In this document: positions 26,726 through 36,138 of the stretch, piece after piece
How positions within the stretch are numbered: position 1 is the stretch's first letter
How the letters are laid out: each line of letters begins with the position of its first letter
DNA from: CBDCAS01 sp965214015
Lineage (GTDB): Bacteria; Pseudomonadota; Gammaproteobacteria; Coxiellales; Coxiellaceae
Assembly: GCA_965214015.1 (NCBI GenBank)
Contig: CBDCAS010000017.1
Location: forward strand, 1-64,000
Direction: 5' to 3'
Length of the DNA: 64,000 nucleotides
Notes under the pieces: model-generated
Database searches by the model: none
What the model was told of the DNA's origin: nothing
The model's input: the letters and a program-made list of their open reading frames with translations, nothing else
Position numbers and translations under genes: made by a program

Positions 26726-27502
26726 CTAATTTCTTCTGCCAGCTTGCAATACATTGCCAGAATGGTCGGTATATCGAGAGATCACTTTAGGCTCCTTGTA
26801 ATAGTAGATATTGCTAAAGTCGGTTGCAAAAGCACGAAGACTTTGTACAGGGAGTACTTTAGCACTGGAAAATTGTTTTGTTTGGATAAAAATGTGATTT
26901 GCTCGTAGATACTGTGCATCCAAAACTGCATGATGGCGCAGTTTTACACGAAGTTGGTCAACACTACCAGCTAGTTGAATAGATCCCGCAAGCCCTTGAA
27001 CCCTCGCAGATCGGCCTCTTACCCAACGTAATTTGATGTGTCCTAGACCCTTATTAATGACATGCTTGAGCACAAGATTGCCCTGCAACGTAATGTTTCG
27101 TGTAGTATTAGATCGTAGATAAAGTCCATCACTTTTAATATTACGCCCAATAACAGAGGCACGTCCATAAACCTCTAACTGTTTTAGTCGATGCAAATGC
27201 AAAGTAACCGTTGGTGCTATTCGACTTGGTAGCGCAGCATGGAGCACGCGTAAATACAATGTATGATGGCTTACCTTAGCATTGACCCACTGAGGATTAT
27301 AACTTTCAATAACGGTATCACTAGTGCCTTGAGCCTTTTTTCCCTGGATCATCACATTAATAAAACCTCTAATATGCACCGAACTGAATGTAGGCAGTTT
27401 TAAACGAGTGGTTGTTGGGTTTGGTTTAGGGAGTGTTTTATCGGCGGCAAAACTTACATTAATAGTAAAGATAAACCACAGAACTAAGAATAATTTTTTC
27501 AC
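26726..27502 (-). CDS. Exported DUF2807 (GIN domain) protein
   Basis: A 258-residue protein with a signal peptide (MKKLFLVLWFIFTINVSFA) and a beta-helical DUF2807/GIN-type domain: short repeats such as FSSVHIRGFINVMIQG, LKQLEVYGRASVIG, and VQGLAGSIQLAGSVDQL. Such proteins are exported and of unclear function. It lies 60 bases downstream of rdgB and could be the last gene of that unit. Confidence 0.75.
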   Translation of the reverse strand: MKKLFLVLWFIFTINVSFAADKTLPKPNPTTTRLKLPTFSSVHIRGFINVMIQGKKAQGTSDTVIESYNPQWVNAKVSHHTLYLRVLHAALPSRIAPTVTLHLHRLKQLEVYGRASVIGRNIKSDGLYLRSNTTRNITLQGNLVLKHVINKGLGHIKLRWVRGRSARVQGLAGSIQLAGSVDQLRVKLRHHAVLDAQYLRANHIFIQTKQFSSAKVLPVQSLRAFATDFSNIYYYKEPKVISRYTDHSGNVLQAGRRN

Positions 27503-27562
27503 TCAAGTTCTCTTAAAAAATAGGATAAGGTAACATTATAGCCCTTTTATATTTAATATTCA

Positions 27563-28171
27563 TTAAGAGACCTTAAGGCCCATTTCGGCCATTAATAAAG
27601 TGCGAAATTGATTCATGGCCAGGCCGCGATGACTGATTTGGTTTTTCAAATCACGATCTAATTCAGCTGCACTACAACCCTGCTCTGGCACATAAAAAAT
27701 CGGATCATAACCAAAACCATGATCACCTTGTGGTTTGTGCAGCAGCGTACCAGACCAAATGCCTTCACACACAATCGGTAAAGGATCTTCAACACTTCTT
27801 ACTAATACAATAGCACAATGGTAATGGGCAGTACGCTGTTGTTCAGGGACATGACTCAACTGCATTAATACTTTATTAATCCGCTCTTGATCACTTGCAT
27901 TCTCACCTGCATAACGTGCTGAATAGATACCTGGAGCACCCTTTAATGCATCAATAGCCAATCCAGAGTCATCAGCAATAGCAGGAAGTCTTGCTATACC
28001 AGCCGCATGGCGTGCCTTTATTAAAGCATTTTCAACAAATGTTGTCCCTGTCTCAGGAACCTCAGCAATATTCAGCTCAGACTGAGAAATTAATGTGATG
28101 GGTAAGCCTGCTAATAAGGCTTTTATTTCTTTTATTTTTCCCAAGTTGTGAGAGGCTAATACAATCTGCAT
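27563..28171 (-). CDS. rdgB: XTP/dITP pyrophosphatase RdgB
   Basis: A 202-residue Ham1-family enzyme that removes inosine and xanthosine triphosphates. It begins with the family motif QIVLASHNLGKIKEIKALL; TTFVENALIKARHAA, AIADDSGLAIDALKGAPGIY and GYDPIFYVPE are present. Downstream of hemH on the same strand with 83 bases between. Confidence 0.95.
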   Translation of the reverse strand: MQIVLASHNLGKIKEIKALLAGLPITLISQSELNIAEVPETGTTFVENALIKARHAAGIARLPAIADDSGLAIDALKGAPGIYSARYAGENASDQERINKVLMQLSHVPEQQRTAHYHCAIVLVRSVEDPLPIVCEGIWSGTLLHKPQGDHGFGYDPIFYVPEQGCSAAELDRDLKNQISHRGLAMNQFRTLLMAEMGLKVS

Positions 28172-28254
28172 TTAAAAGACTCGTTTTAATTAGTTTAGCG
28201 TCTCTTGTTAGAACCTGCTAAGTAAGCCAGTTATTATATAACGATCCTATCGAG

Positions 28255-29277
28255 TTATGCGAATAACAGCTCTTTAATCCAAGTTGCATCATCATTAAGG
28301 CAAGGAACGCGAATAAGCTCTACCCCACCCTGCTGTCTCCATTGTAATTGAGCGCGAATATCAATTTCTTCTAAAGTCTCTAAACAATCCACAACAAATG
28401 AAGGACACACAATGGCAATATTTTTTAAACCTTGTTGCGCAAGCTCATTCAATACTAATTCCGTATAAGGAGTAATCCAAGGCACTTTCCCAAGTCGAGA
28501 CTGAAAAGTCACAATATACTGACTCGGTTCTAGACCTAACTGTTTTGCAAGCTGATGTGAGGTTGCATAGCACTGAGCACGATAACACTTTGAATTACGC
28601 TCACCCACAGTGCGAGGGCAGCTTTTTTTGAAGCCATTACATTCTTTTTGAGAACATACTCTATGAATAGAACGTTGAGGCAAGCCATGATAACTAAACA
28701 GCAATTTATCTATTTTTTTATCAGCTAAAGTATTTTTAATAAGCTGCGCTTTAGCCATAATATAATGAGGATGATCATAAAAATCATTAATGAACTGAAT
28801 AGGTATCGTTCTTTTATACTTTTGAATGATAGCCTTCGTTTTTTGAATTGAGGATTCAGTAGTTGCTTCTGAGTATTGAGGATATAATGGTATTATTTTT
28901 ATTGCTTCTATCCCTTGCGACAGTAGTCTTTTAACTGCTGACTCAATGCTTGGCCTACCATAACGCATACCCAAAGCAACACAGTAATGTGCTTCGTTTA
29001 ATAACGACTGAAGTCGTTTAGTCAGATTATTACTATGGATGAGTAAAGGAGAACCCTGCTCTGTCCAAATCTGTTGGTAGGCTTGAGTCGATTGTCGAGT
29101 GCGAAAGGGCAGAATAATAACATTAAGTAGCATCCAGCGTAACAGTGCTGGCAGGTCAACAACATAAGGATCCGATAGAAACTCACGAAGATAACGGCGT
29201 ACAGCAGGTAGGGTAGCTGCATCAGGAGTACCTAAGTTAACTAATAACAAACCCGTTTTTTTACATTTTAATTTCAT
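28255..29277 (-). CDS. hemH: Ferrochelatase
   Basis: A 340-residue enzyme inserting iron into protoporphyrin IX. LLVNLGTPDAATLPAVRRYL, the catalytic-His segment LLFSYHGLPQRSI and SRLGKVPWITPYT are diagnostic. Its ATG overlaps the stop of the receiver gene by four bases, so haem synthesis is translationally coupled to a signalling protein here. Several Cys lie between 205 and 230 (CSQKECNGFKKSC), like Fe-S or metal-binding variants of the family. Confidence 0.94.
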   Translation of the reverse strand: MKLKCKKTGLLLVNLGTPDAATLPAVRRYLREFLSDPYVVDLPALLRWMLLNVIILPFRTRQSTQAYQQIWTEQGSPLLIHSNNLTKRLQSLLNEAHYCVALGMRYGRPSIESAVKRLLSQGIEAIKIIPLYPQYSEATTESSIQKTKAIIQKYKRTIPIQFINDFYDHPHYIMAKAQLIKNTLADKKIDKLLFSYHGLPQRSIHRVCSQKECNGFKKSCPRTVGERNSKCYRAQCYATSHQLAKQLGLEPSQYIVTFQSRLGKVPWITPYTELVLNELAQQGLKNIAIVCPSFVVDCLETLEEIDIRAQLQWRQQGGVELIRVPCLNDDATWIKELLFA

Positions 29278-29696
29278 GACTCCGATAAATCATTGTCTTG
29301 AGAATTATTTTCTAAATCCAATTGACTTAAAATATCTTTCACTGTATCTAGCAAAATGGGTTTACTCAGAACATTATTCATACCTGCTTCATAGCATTGC
29401 TGTTTCTTCAAATCATCTACATGAGCTGTTAATGCTATAATAGGGGTTTTCGATTTTTTTGGATCATTTAATCCACGAATCTTTTTAGTTAGCTCAATCC
29501 CATCCATCTTAGCTAAACCAATATCAACGAAAATAAGATCATAAACTGTGACTTTTTGTATTTGAATTAACGCTTCTTCACTTGTTCTAACAACATCGAC
29601 AACACAATCTGACATCTCTAAAACTAATCGTGCTGCTATAGCAGCAGTTTTATGGTCTTCAACAACTAAGACACGAATAGCATTTGATTTTGACAC
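29274..29696 (-). CDS. Receiver-only response regulator
   Basis: A 140-residue CheY-like receiver with no output domain. The phospho-acceptor Asp is in YDLIFVDIGLAKMDG, acidic pocket VLVVEDHKTA, Thr in PIIALTAHVD and Lys in NVLSKPILLD. Receivers of this type work with hybrid or orphan kinases such as those encoded at 38667 and 48139, but the partner is not adjacent. It is transcribed with prmC upstream and hemH downstream. Confidence 0.9.
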   Translation of the reverse strand: MSKSNAIRVLVVEDHKTAAIAARLVLEMSDCVVDVVRTSEEALIQIQKVTVYDLIFVDIGLAKMDGIELTKKIRGLNDPKKSKTPIIALTAHVDDLKKQQCYEAGMNNVLSKPILLDTVKDILSQLDLENNSQDNDLSES

Positions 29697-29701
29697 AAAA
29701 T

Positions 29702-30535
29702 TTATCCTTTTTGAGCAGTAACAAAACGTGGGACATCCGCTAGGTCTTTATAGCCTTTGATACCCATATATTTCTTTTTATTTAACATCATTAAAACAAT
29801 TTCTTGTTGATCATAACCATGCTCTAAAATAAGGAGCCCTGAAGACTGTAAATAACTTCTCGCTTGATCAATAATCATTTTAATCCCATTCAATCCACCT
29901 CTACCTCCATCCAGTGCGCTAATAGGCTCAAAATGCAGCCGATCTAAACACTCATCCTGAGAATCAATATAAGGAGGATTACTTACAATAATATCATAAT
30001 ACTGACAAGGCAATGCTTGACACCATTTCCCTTGAAAAAAACTTATATTAGGTAGATTATTTTCATTCGCATTCTCTTTAGCAACATTAAGTGCATGATC
30101 AGAAGAATCAACAGCATGAATGGTCCATTTGGGTCTTTCTTTGGCTAAGGCAAGTGCAATAGCACCGCTACCAACCCCAAGATCTGCTACAGTTAAGGAT
30201 AGATCTTTTGAGTAGCGTTCTAAAATCCATTCTACTAAACACTCTGTTTCCGGCCTTGGAATTAATACTCCTGTTGTTACCTTTAGCAGGATTCCCCAAA
30301 ACTCCTTAATGCCCGTAATATAAGCTATAGGCTCACCTGCCAATCGTCGCGTTGCATATTGATGCAATTGTTGTTCTTGCTGTTGCGTCAGCTTTCTTTC
30401 AGGATAAGTCCATAGCATAGCATGTGGTAAGCCAGTTACGAGTGTTAATAAAATCTCCGCATCCAGACGCGCTGTGTCTGAAATAGCTTTAAATGCCCTA
30501 GAGTAAGAAATGATCGCTTCTTGAATGGTCAACAT
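29702..30535 (-). CDS. prmC: Release factor glutamine methyltransferase
   Basis: A 277-residue SAM enzyme methylating the GGQ Gln of release factors. The catalytic NPPY is in DIIVSNPPYIDSQDE, SAM motif VADLGVGSGAIALALA. In many gammaproteobacteria it follows hemA-prfA; here those are at 58-60 kb and prmC has moved next to hemH. Substrate PrfA is encoded at 58301-59389. Confidence 0.94.
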   Translation of the reverse strand: MLTIQEAIISYSRAFKAISDTARLDAEILLTLVTGLPHAMLWTYPERKLTQQQEQQLHQYATRRLAGEPIAYITGIKEFWGILLKVTTGVLIPRPETECLVEWILERYSKDLSLTVADLGVGSGAIALALAKERPKWTIHAVDSSDHALNVAKENANENNLPNISFFQGKWCQALPCQYYDIIVSNPPYIDSQDECLDRLHFEPISALDGGRGGLNGIKMIIDQARSYLQSSGLLILEHGYDQQEIVLMMLNKKKYMGIKGYKDLADVPRFVTAQKG

Positions 30536-30615
30536 AAAAAGGACACTGTGTCATAAAAAAATAATGGAAAACCTATTAATGTTTTTGCCACAAAACATAT
30601 AGAAAACCAAAGTGA

Positions 30616-31368
30616 TTATCGCATTAAATAAACATCAAAACGAATCGTTTTACCAGAAAACACTAAATCTGGTTTTAAAGAGTCTATAGTGTGTAGATGC
30701 CGATGACGCTTGATAACCACGCGTTTTTTAGCAATCTTGCAAGCTAGATGAAATAATGCCAAATTATCATGATTTTTATCAACCAGTTGTCTTAATAAAT
30801 AGAGGTCTTTTTTTACTGCAGCTGTTTTTTTTAAAGGTGGAAACATAGGGTCAATATAAATAACATCAGGATACTCTAATTGAGATAATGTCTGTAAATA
30901 ATAAAGTGAATCTACCTCAAGTAAACGGAGTTTTAATTGAGCAAAATCAATGTCCTGTATCGCTCGCTTTAAACCATCGCGCAATAAGACTGCCATAATA
31001 GGTGATGATTCTAACATCAACACATCACAACCCATATAAGCCAATACACAAGCATCACGTCCCCAACCTGCAGTGACATCAAATACCCGCAATGTCTTTT
31101 TCGATGAAACACCGATAGCACGACCAATTAATTGACGAATACCTCCAAAACGCACACGATGGCCAAGGGCTCCTCCCACAAAATTAACATAATTGGGTCC
31201 GGGAGCATTAGAACCACTTGCTTGTAATTGCCAACGATAGGGAGTTAATACCAAATAAAGCGTAAAAGAAGTATCAAGAGTAGGAACAAACGACAAACCT
31301 AGATTTTGTGCCACTTTCCTTGCAATTTCATTCAGTGACGAAGCGGTCGTTGTCACAGCAACGGTCAT
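30616..31368 (-). CDS. rsmJ: 16S rRNA m2G1516 methyltransferase RsmJ
   Basis: A 250-residue methyltransferase of the RsmJ/YhiQ family. The pattern YIDPMFPPLKKTAAVKKDL is the family hallmark; the SAM site is RVFDVTAGWGRDACVLAYMG. Length is usual. It ends the minus-strand run gshA-gshB-rsmJ with three bases between it and gshB. Confidence 0.9.
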   Translation of the reverse strand: MTVAVTTTASSLNEIARKVAQNLGLSFVPTLDTSFTLYLVLTPYRWQLQASGSNAPGPNYVNFVGGALGHRVRFGGIRQLIGRAIGVSSKKTLRVFDVTAGWGRDACVLAYMGCDVLMLESSPIMAVLLRDGLKRAIQDIDFAQLKLRLLEVDSLYYLQTLSQLEYPDVIYIDPMFPPLKKTAAVKKDLYLLRQLVDKNHDNLALFHLACKIAKKRVVIKRHRHLHTIDSLKPDLVFSGKTIRFDVYLMR

Positions 31369-31371
31369 AAG

Positions 31372-32307
31372 CTACACAGTAATAGCATCAAAGAAATCAG
31401 AAGCAATATTTATATCATACAAAGCATCTAACTCACGAATACCAGTTGGACTGGTGACATTAATTTCCGTTAGATAATCGCCTATAATATCTAAACCTAC
31501 TAATACCAAACCTCTATCAACTAAGGTGGGCCCAACCTGTTCACAAATCCATAAATCCCGATCAGTTAACTCACAACCTTCTGTTCGAGCACCACAAGCA
31601 ATATTACCACGAAAATCGTGCTCCGAAGGAATGCGTGCCAAAGCATATTGCACTGGCTTACCATTGAGTAACAATATACGCTTGTCGCCACCCTCGTGAA
31701 TCTCTGGAATATAACGCTGCGCCATCACAAACTGTGTTTGGTGTTGCGTCATCGTTTCCAAAATCACATTCAAATTCAGATCATCTGCATGAACTATAAA
31801 AATAGACTCGCCACCCATAGCACCCAAAGGTTTAACCACCACTTTCTCTTCGGTAATAATAAAATCGCGTAGCCAATTGATCCAACAAGAGACTAAGGTT
31901 TTAGGACAACACTGCGGAAACCATGCCGTATATAGTTTTTCATTGGCATCTCGTAAACTAGATGGCTTGTTTACCACTCGTAATCCACTGGCTTCCGCTT
32001 GTTCTAATAAGTAGGTCAAGTAAACATACTGCATATCAAACGGTGGATCCTTGCGCATTAAAAAAAGGTCCAAATCCACTAACGGCTGAATGATAGCATC
32101 ACCCAATTGATACCAAGTGCTTGTATGATCTTCAACAGTTAAAGGGCACATGCGCCCCCAACAAATACCATCTTGTAACCAAATATCTTGTGACTCCATA
32201 TAAAAAATGTCATACCCTCGACTTTGTGCCTCTAGCAACAAAGCGAAACTGGTATCTTTCTGTATAGAAATTTGCTGAATCGGATCCATTAATATCCCGA
32301 GTTTCAT
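31372..32307 (-). CDS. gshB: Glutathione synthetase
   Basis: A 311-residue ATP-grasp enzyme adding glycine to gamma-glutamylcysteine. N-terminal LGILMDPIQQISIQKDTSFA, the ATP-binding VVKPLGAMGGESIF, and the C-terminal INVTSPTGIRELD are typical of bacterial GshB. Its ATG shares its first base with the last base of gshA, so the two are tightly coupled. Confidence 0.95.
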   Translation of the reverse strand: MKLGILMDPIQQISIQKDTSFALLLEAQSRGYDIFYMESQDIWLQDGICWGRMCPLTVEDHTSTWYQLGDAIIQPLVDLDLFLMRKDPPFDMQYVYLTYLLEQAEASGLRVVNKPSSLRDANEKLYTAWFPQCCPKTLVSCWINWLRDFIITEEKVVVKPLGAMGGESIFIVHADDLNLNVILETMTQHQTQFVMAQRYIPEIHEGGDKRILLLNGKPVQYALARIPSEHDFRGNIACGARTEGCELTDRDLWICEQVGPTLVDRGLVLVGLDIIGDYLTEINVTSPTGIRELDALYDINIASDFFDAITV

Positions 32308-33542
32308 TATAATTCCTTTTTAAAGGCAGCTAGCTCCCGCGCTGCAGCCAACATCGCTAGGCGAGCAATAACACCATAAGTATAAAATAGGCGATCTCCA
32401 GAAGCTGCATTTTTTAAATTAAAACAAGACTGTGAAAAAGATAGGGGTTCAAAATTCATTCCAGGTGCATTTAAATTTTCATCTGGGCCACGGTTTTTGT
32501 GCACACGGTAGAACCCACCTAACACATAACGCCCCATCATATAGACGACAGGCTCTGCTACTGACTGATGATCACCGGCTGTTTCAAAAGAAAAAACTCC
32601 TTCTTGAATAATAGCACGCGTCACTGCAGCACCTCCTTTTATTGTTGACATCCGAGTCCGTTGTTTTCGATTCAATGACATTAATTCTTGTGGATCACGA
32701 ATCATCATCACAGCCATGCCATAGGTTCCCTGATCGGCTTTAACCACCAAAAATGCTTCTTTTTTAATATTATATTGATCGTATTTTTTCTTAATTTTTT
32801 TTAAGAGGGCCTGACAACGTCGCACCAGACAATCCCGGCCCTCTTGCTTCATAAAATTGACCTCAGGACATTGATCAAAATAGGGCATGATTAACCAAGG
32901 ATCAAGACCCAGTTTACTCGCAAAAGAGTCTGCTACTTTTGCATAAAAACGAAAATGCTCTGACTTCAAACGAGTAGACCAACCCAATTCAACAGGAGGC
33001 ATCATTTTTTGTGAGATGTTCTGTAACTGATCTGGGATACCTGCAGAAAAATCATTATTTAATAAAATACAACATGGGAAAAAACCTTTAACACCCACCT
33101 TATCATTAATACGAATCAAAGGCTCCAAAATGATTTGACGCCCTGATGGTAAAACTGATGACTGTGGCTTAGTCATGGCATCATCAATAAAGCCTATGCG
33201 CACCTCCAATCCGATGCTTCTAAAAATCTCCTGCAATGTTGCTAAACTCTCAAAGTAATGAATGTTACGAGTATGACTCTCTGGAATGATCAAAATTCGT
33301 GAAATATCTGGGCAGATTTCGGTAATAGTAGATTGAGCCACCTGAGCGTAAAAAGACATCATGTCACGATTCAAATTATTAAAACCTGCAGGAAATAGAT
33401 TGGTATCCACTGGAGCCAGTTTAAAACCAGCGTTGCGCAGGTCTACTGAGCCAAAAATCAAGGCTGGCGTTTTTGCCCACTCATCACGAAACCAACGTTC
33501 AATCACCACTTCATGATCAGTCAATTGTTTTTCTAAAAGCAT
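32307..33542 (-). CDS. gshA: Glutamate-cysteine ligase, short proteobacterial type
   Basis: A 411-residue enzyme of the type described from acidithiobacilli and other proteobacteria (TIGR02049-like), unrelated in length to E. coli GshA (518 residues). Segments VVKADQGTYGMAVMMIRD and MMGRYVLGGFYRVHKNRGPD are typical. It makes gamma-glutamylcysteine and is coupled to gshB downstream. Confidence 0.9.
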   Translation of the reverse strand: MLLEKQLTDHEVVIERWFRDEWAKTPALIFGSVDLRNAGFKLAPVDTNLFPAGFNNLNRDMMSFYAQVAQSTITEICPDISRILIIPESHTRNIHYFESLATLQEIFRSIGLEVRIGFIDDAMTKPQSSVLPSGRQIILEPLIRINDKVGVKGFFPCCILLNNDFSAGIPDQLQNISQKMMPPVELGWSTRLKSEHFRFYAKVADSFASKLGLDPWLIMPYFDQCPEVNFMKQEGRDCLVRRCQALLKKIKKKYDQYNIKKEAFLVVKADQGTYGMAVMMIRDPQELMSLNRKQRTRMSTIKGGAAVTRAIIQEGVFSFETAGDHQSVAEPVVYMMGRYVLGGFYRVHKNRGPDENLNAPGMNFEPLSFSQSCFNLKNAASGDRLFYTYGVIARLAMLAAARELAAFKKEL

Positions 33543-33590
33543 TTAAGACTAGGCTCACGATAGGAAAGTCATTATCATAGCATCAATCTT

Positions 33591-34403
33591 ATGTTGTGGA
33601 ATGGAAAAATCATCGGCGTATTTCTCGGGGCGATCCTAGGAGGTCCTCTCGGAGCCGGTATCGGCCTGACCATAGGTCACTTATTTGATATCGGCCTCTT
33701 CGATACACTATTAAAGCGTTTTGGTATCTCAAGATCTGCTAGCCGTACCGCTAACGTACAACAAATCTTCTTCAGCAGTACATTCACTGTCATGGGCTAT
33801 CTGGCTAAATCGGATGGACGAATTTCTGAAAATGAAATTCGCGCAGCACAACAGATTATGCTCAATCTTAATCTTAACCCCGCAAGTCAACGAGAAGCCA
33901 TCGAATTATTTAATCAAGGTAAGAAAGCTAATTTTAATATTAACAGGTCGATACACCAACTAAAACGATCATGCTGGCACCATCCCAGTTTACTGCGTAC
34001 GTTTCTAGAAATTCAATTACAAATAGCTTACGCTGATGGTCAGCATATCAGCCCGAAAAAACAGGCTGCACTACACACCATTTGTGCACAGCTGGGTATT
34101 CGTGGCTTTAGTTTCAATCACTTTGAAAATCGCTATCGCGCTGAGCAAAATTATCAAAAACAACAGCAACATACTCCATACCGCCCTGAACAACAGCTAC
34201 AAAATGCTTATAAAATTCTAGAAGTGAGCTCAATGACAAGCGATGCGGAGATTAAAAAAGCGTATCGACGGCAAATGAGTAAAAACCACCCTGATAAACT
34301 CGTCTCAAAAGGATTACCACCAGAAATGATGAAACTAGCCACACAAAAAACACAACAAATTAAAGATGCTTATGAAACGATTAAACAATCACGAGGAATA
34401 TAA
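33591..34403 (+). CDS. djlA: Co-chaperone DjlA
   Basis: A 270-residue membrane-anchored J protein. A glycine-rich membrane helix (IIGVFLGAILGGPLGAGIG) is followed by a TerB-like domain (VMGYLAKSDGRISENEI; LQIAYADGQHIS) and a C-terminal J domain with the HPD motif (SKNHPDKLVSKG). It stimulates DnaK at the inner membrane. It overlaps rpe by one base (TAATG). Confidence 0.93.
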   Translation: MLWNGKIIGVFLGAILGGPLGAGIGLTIGHLFDIGLFDTLLKRFGISRSASRTANVQQIFFSSTFTVMGYLAKSDGRISENEIRAAQQIMLNLNLNPASQREAIELFNQGKKANFNINRSIHQLKRSCWHHPSLLRTFLEIQLQIAYADGQHISPKKQAALHTICAQLGIRGFSFNHFENRYRAEQNYQKQQQHTPYRPEQQLQNAYKILEVSSMTSDAEIKKAYRRQMSKNHPDKLVSKGLPPEMMKLATQKTQQIKDAYETIKQSRGI

Positions 34404-35083
34404 TGCCCAATCATATTATTGCTGCCTCCATTCTCTCTGCTGATTTTGCAAAGCTGGGTCAAGAGACTCAAGAAGTACTCGCTGCCGGTGCCAATTCAAT
34501 TCATTTTGATGTTATGGATCATCACTTTGTCCCCAACTTAAGTTTTGGCACCTTACCCTGTCAAGCTCTACGAGACTACGGTATTACTGCAGAAATTGAT
34601 GTCCACTTAATGGTAGAAAACCCCGAAAACTACATCAAACCATTTGCTCAAGCAGGCGCAACCCGCCTTACCTTTCACCCTGAAACTGTTGATCATGTTG
34701 AAGCCACACTACAAAAGATTCGGGATATGGGTATGCAGGCAGGCCTTGCTTTTAATCCTGACAAACCGATTGATATTTCTGACGACTTATTAACATCACT
34801 GGATCTTATCTTGATCATGTCCGTTTTTCCTGGCTTCGGCGGCCAAGTTTTTATTAAAAATATACCCGGTAAAATACAAGAGGTTCGTCAACGACTCAAT
34901 CAATACCAAGCAAAAACCTATCTCGCCGTCGATGGTGGCATTAATATTGAAACTATTAACAATGCGGCCTGTGCAGGGGCCCAGTATTTTGTCATTGGTT
35001 CAGGACTCTTTTCGGCGAACAATTATTCAAACCGCATAGCAGCATTGCGTCAAGCCATTACAAACAACAGCAAAAACACATAA
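34403..35083 (+). CDS. rpe: Ribulose-phosphate 3-epimerase
   Basis: A 226-residue TIM-barrel enzyme of the pentose phosphate pathway. IAASILSADFAKLGQE, FDVMDHHFVPNLSFG, IDVHLMVENPENYI and LAVDGGINIETI hold the metal ligands and phosphate site. It is in a plus-strand run djlA-rpe-amidotransferase. Confidence 0.95.
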   Translation: MPNHIIAASILSADFAKLGQETQEVLAAGANSIHFDVMDHHFVPNLSFGTLPCQALRDYGITAEIDVHLMVENPENYIKPFAQAGATRLTFHPETVDHVEATLQKIRDMGMQAGLAFNPDKPIDISDDLLTSLDLILIMSVFPGFGGQVFIKNIPGKIQEVRQRLNQYQAKTYLAVDGGINIETINNAACAGAQYFVIGSGLFSANNYSNRIAALRQAITNNSKNT

Positions 35084-35092
35084 TTTATCCTT

Positions 35093-35740
35093 ATGCTACT
35101 AATGATAGATAATTATGACTCATTCACCTACAACCTGGTTCAATACCTACGTATGCTGAACCAAACAATAGTTGTCTATCGTAATGACGATATCAGCATC
35201 AAAGCCATTAAAGCTCTGCAACCTGAAAAAATTATCCTCTCCCCAGGCCCTGGCCGCCCTGAAGAGGCAGGCATTATGATACCACTTATTCAACAGATGG
35301 CCGATTCCACCCCTATTTTAGGGATCTGCCTAGGACACCAAGCCATTGCACAGGCATTTGGCGCCCGCACCATTAAGGCAAAACACGTAATGCACGGAAA
35401 AACATCAGATATTCACCATAATCAAAAGAGTATTTTTTATCAGATCCCTAAAAAGATCACAGTCACACGATACCATTCTTTAATTGTTGATCCGGCTTCA
35501 TTAACTCAAGATTTTGAGATTACTGCATGGACTGAAGATCAAGAGATTATGGCTATTCAACACCGTCAGCGAGCACTCACAGGATTACAATTTCATCCTG
35601 AATCAATACTCACCAAACATGGCTACCAACTATTGGCTAATTTCTTAAACCAAACCAAAACACCCGCCTCTAAAAAGAGCAACACAGAACCTAATAGAGA
35701 CCCTATTCAACCCCAATGTTTACAGGAGCGCCCCCTATGA
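35093..35740 (+). CDS. Glutamine amidotransferase of anthranilate/aminodeoxychorismate synthase
   Basis: A 215-residue class I amidotransferase. MLLMIDNYDSFTYNLVQYL, the nucleophile Cys in ILGICLGHQAIAQAFG and the His/Glu in GLQFHPESILT mark TrpG/PabA. The synthase subunit is not in the window, so tryptophan and folate functions cannot be separated. The C-terminal 28 residues (KTPASKKSNTEPNRD...) are a polar tail beyond the usual end. Confidence 0.88.
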   Translation: MLLMIDNYDSFTYNLVQYLRMLNQTIVVYRNDDISIKAIKALQPEKIILSPGPGRPEEAGIMIPLIQQMADSTPILGICLGHQAIAQAFGARTIKAKHVMHGKTSDIHHNQKSIFYQIPKKITVTRYHSLIVDPASLTQDFEITAWTEDQEIMAIQHRQRALTGLQFHPESILTKHGYQLLANFLNQTKTPASKKSNTEPNRDPIQPQCLQERPL

Positions 35741-36138
35741 CTCAATTAACCACTCAAGGTCTACGCCATCTTGCACTCACTGTCAAAAATCTAGAAGAAA
35801 CTACCCGCTTTTATACCAACATTTTAAATATGACGATCGAATGGCAACCTGATGCAGACAACATCTACTTAAGCTCAGGTCAAGATAATCTGGCCCTACA
35901 TCGTGCTCCCCAAAACTTTAATCCTGATAGAGACCAACGACTCGATCATTTAGGATTTATTATAAAAACACCCCAAGAAGTTGATGCCTGGTATGATCAT
36001 TTTGTCGAACACCATATTACTATTAAGGCCAAACCTCGTACCCATCGTGATGGTGCTCGTAGTTTTTATGCGACCGACCCAGAGGGCAACTTAATCCAGA
36101 TGATCTACCATCCTCCTTTAAGCAAATCGCTCGATTAA
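35737..36138 (+). CDS. VOC-family (glyoxalase-like) protein
   Basis: A 133-residue single-domain metalloenzyme-like protein with two beta-alpha-beta modules: LRHLALTVKNLEETTRFY, LDHLGFIIKTPQEVD, and FYATDPEGNLIQMIYHP, carrying the His and Glu typical of metal sites. A ribosome site CAGGAG at 35722-35727 supports ATG 35737, which overlaps the preceding stop. Substrate unknown. Its end overlaps coq7 tail to tail by four bases. Confidence 0.85.
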   Translation: MTQLTTQGLRHLALTVKNLEETTRFYTNILNMTIEWQPDADNIYLSSGQDNLALHRAPQNFNPDRDQRLDHLGFIIKTPQEVDAWYDHFVEHHITIKAKPRTHRDGARSFYATDPEGNLIQMIYHPPLSKSLD

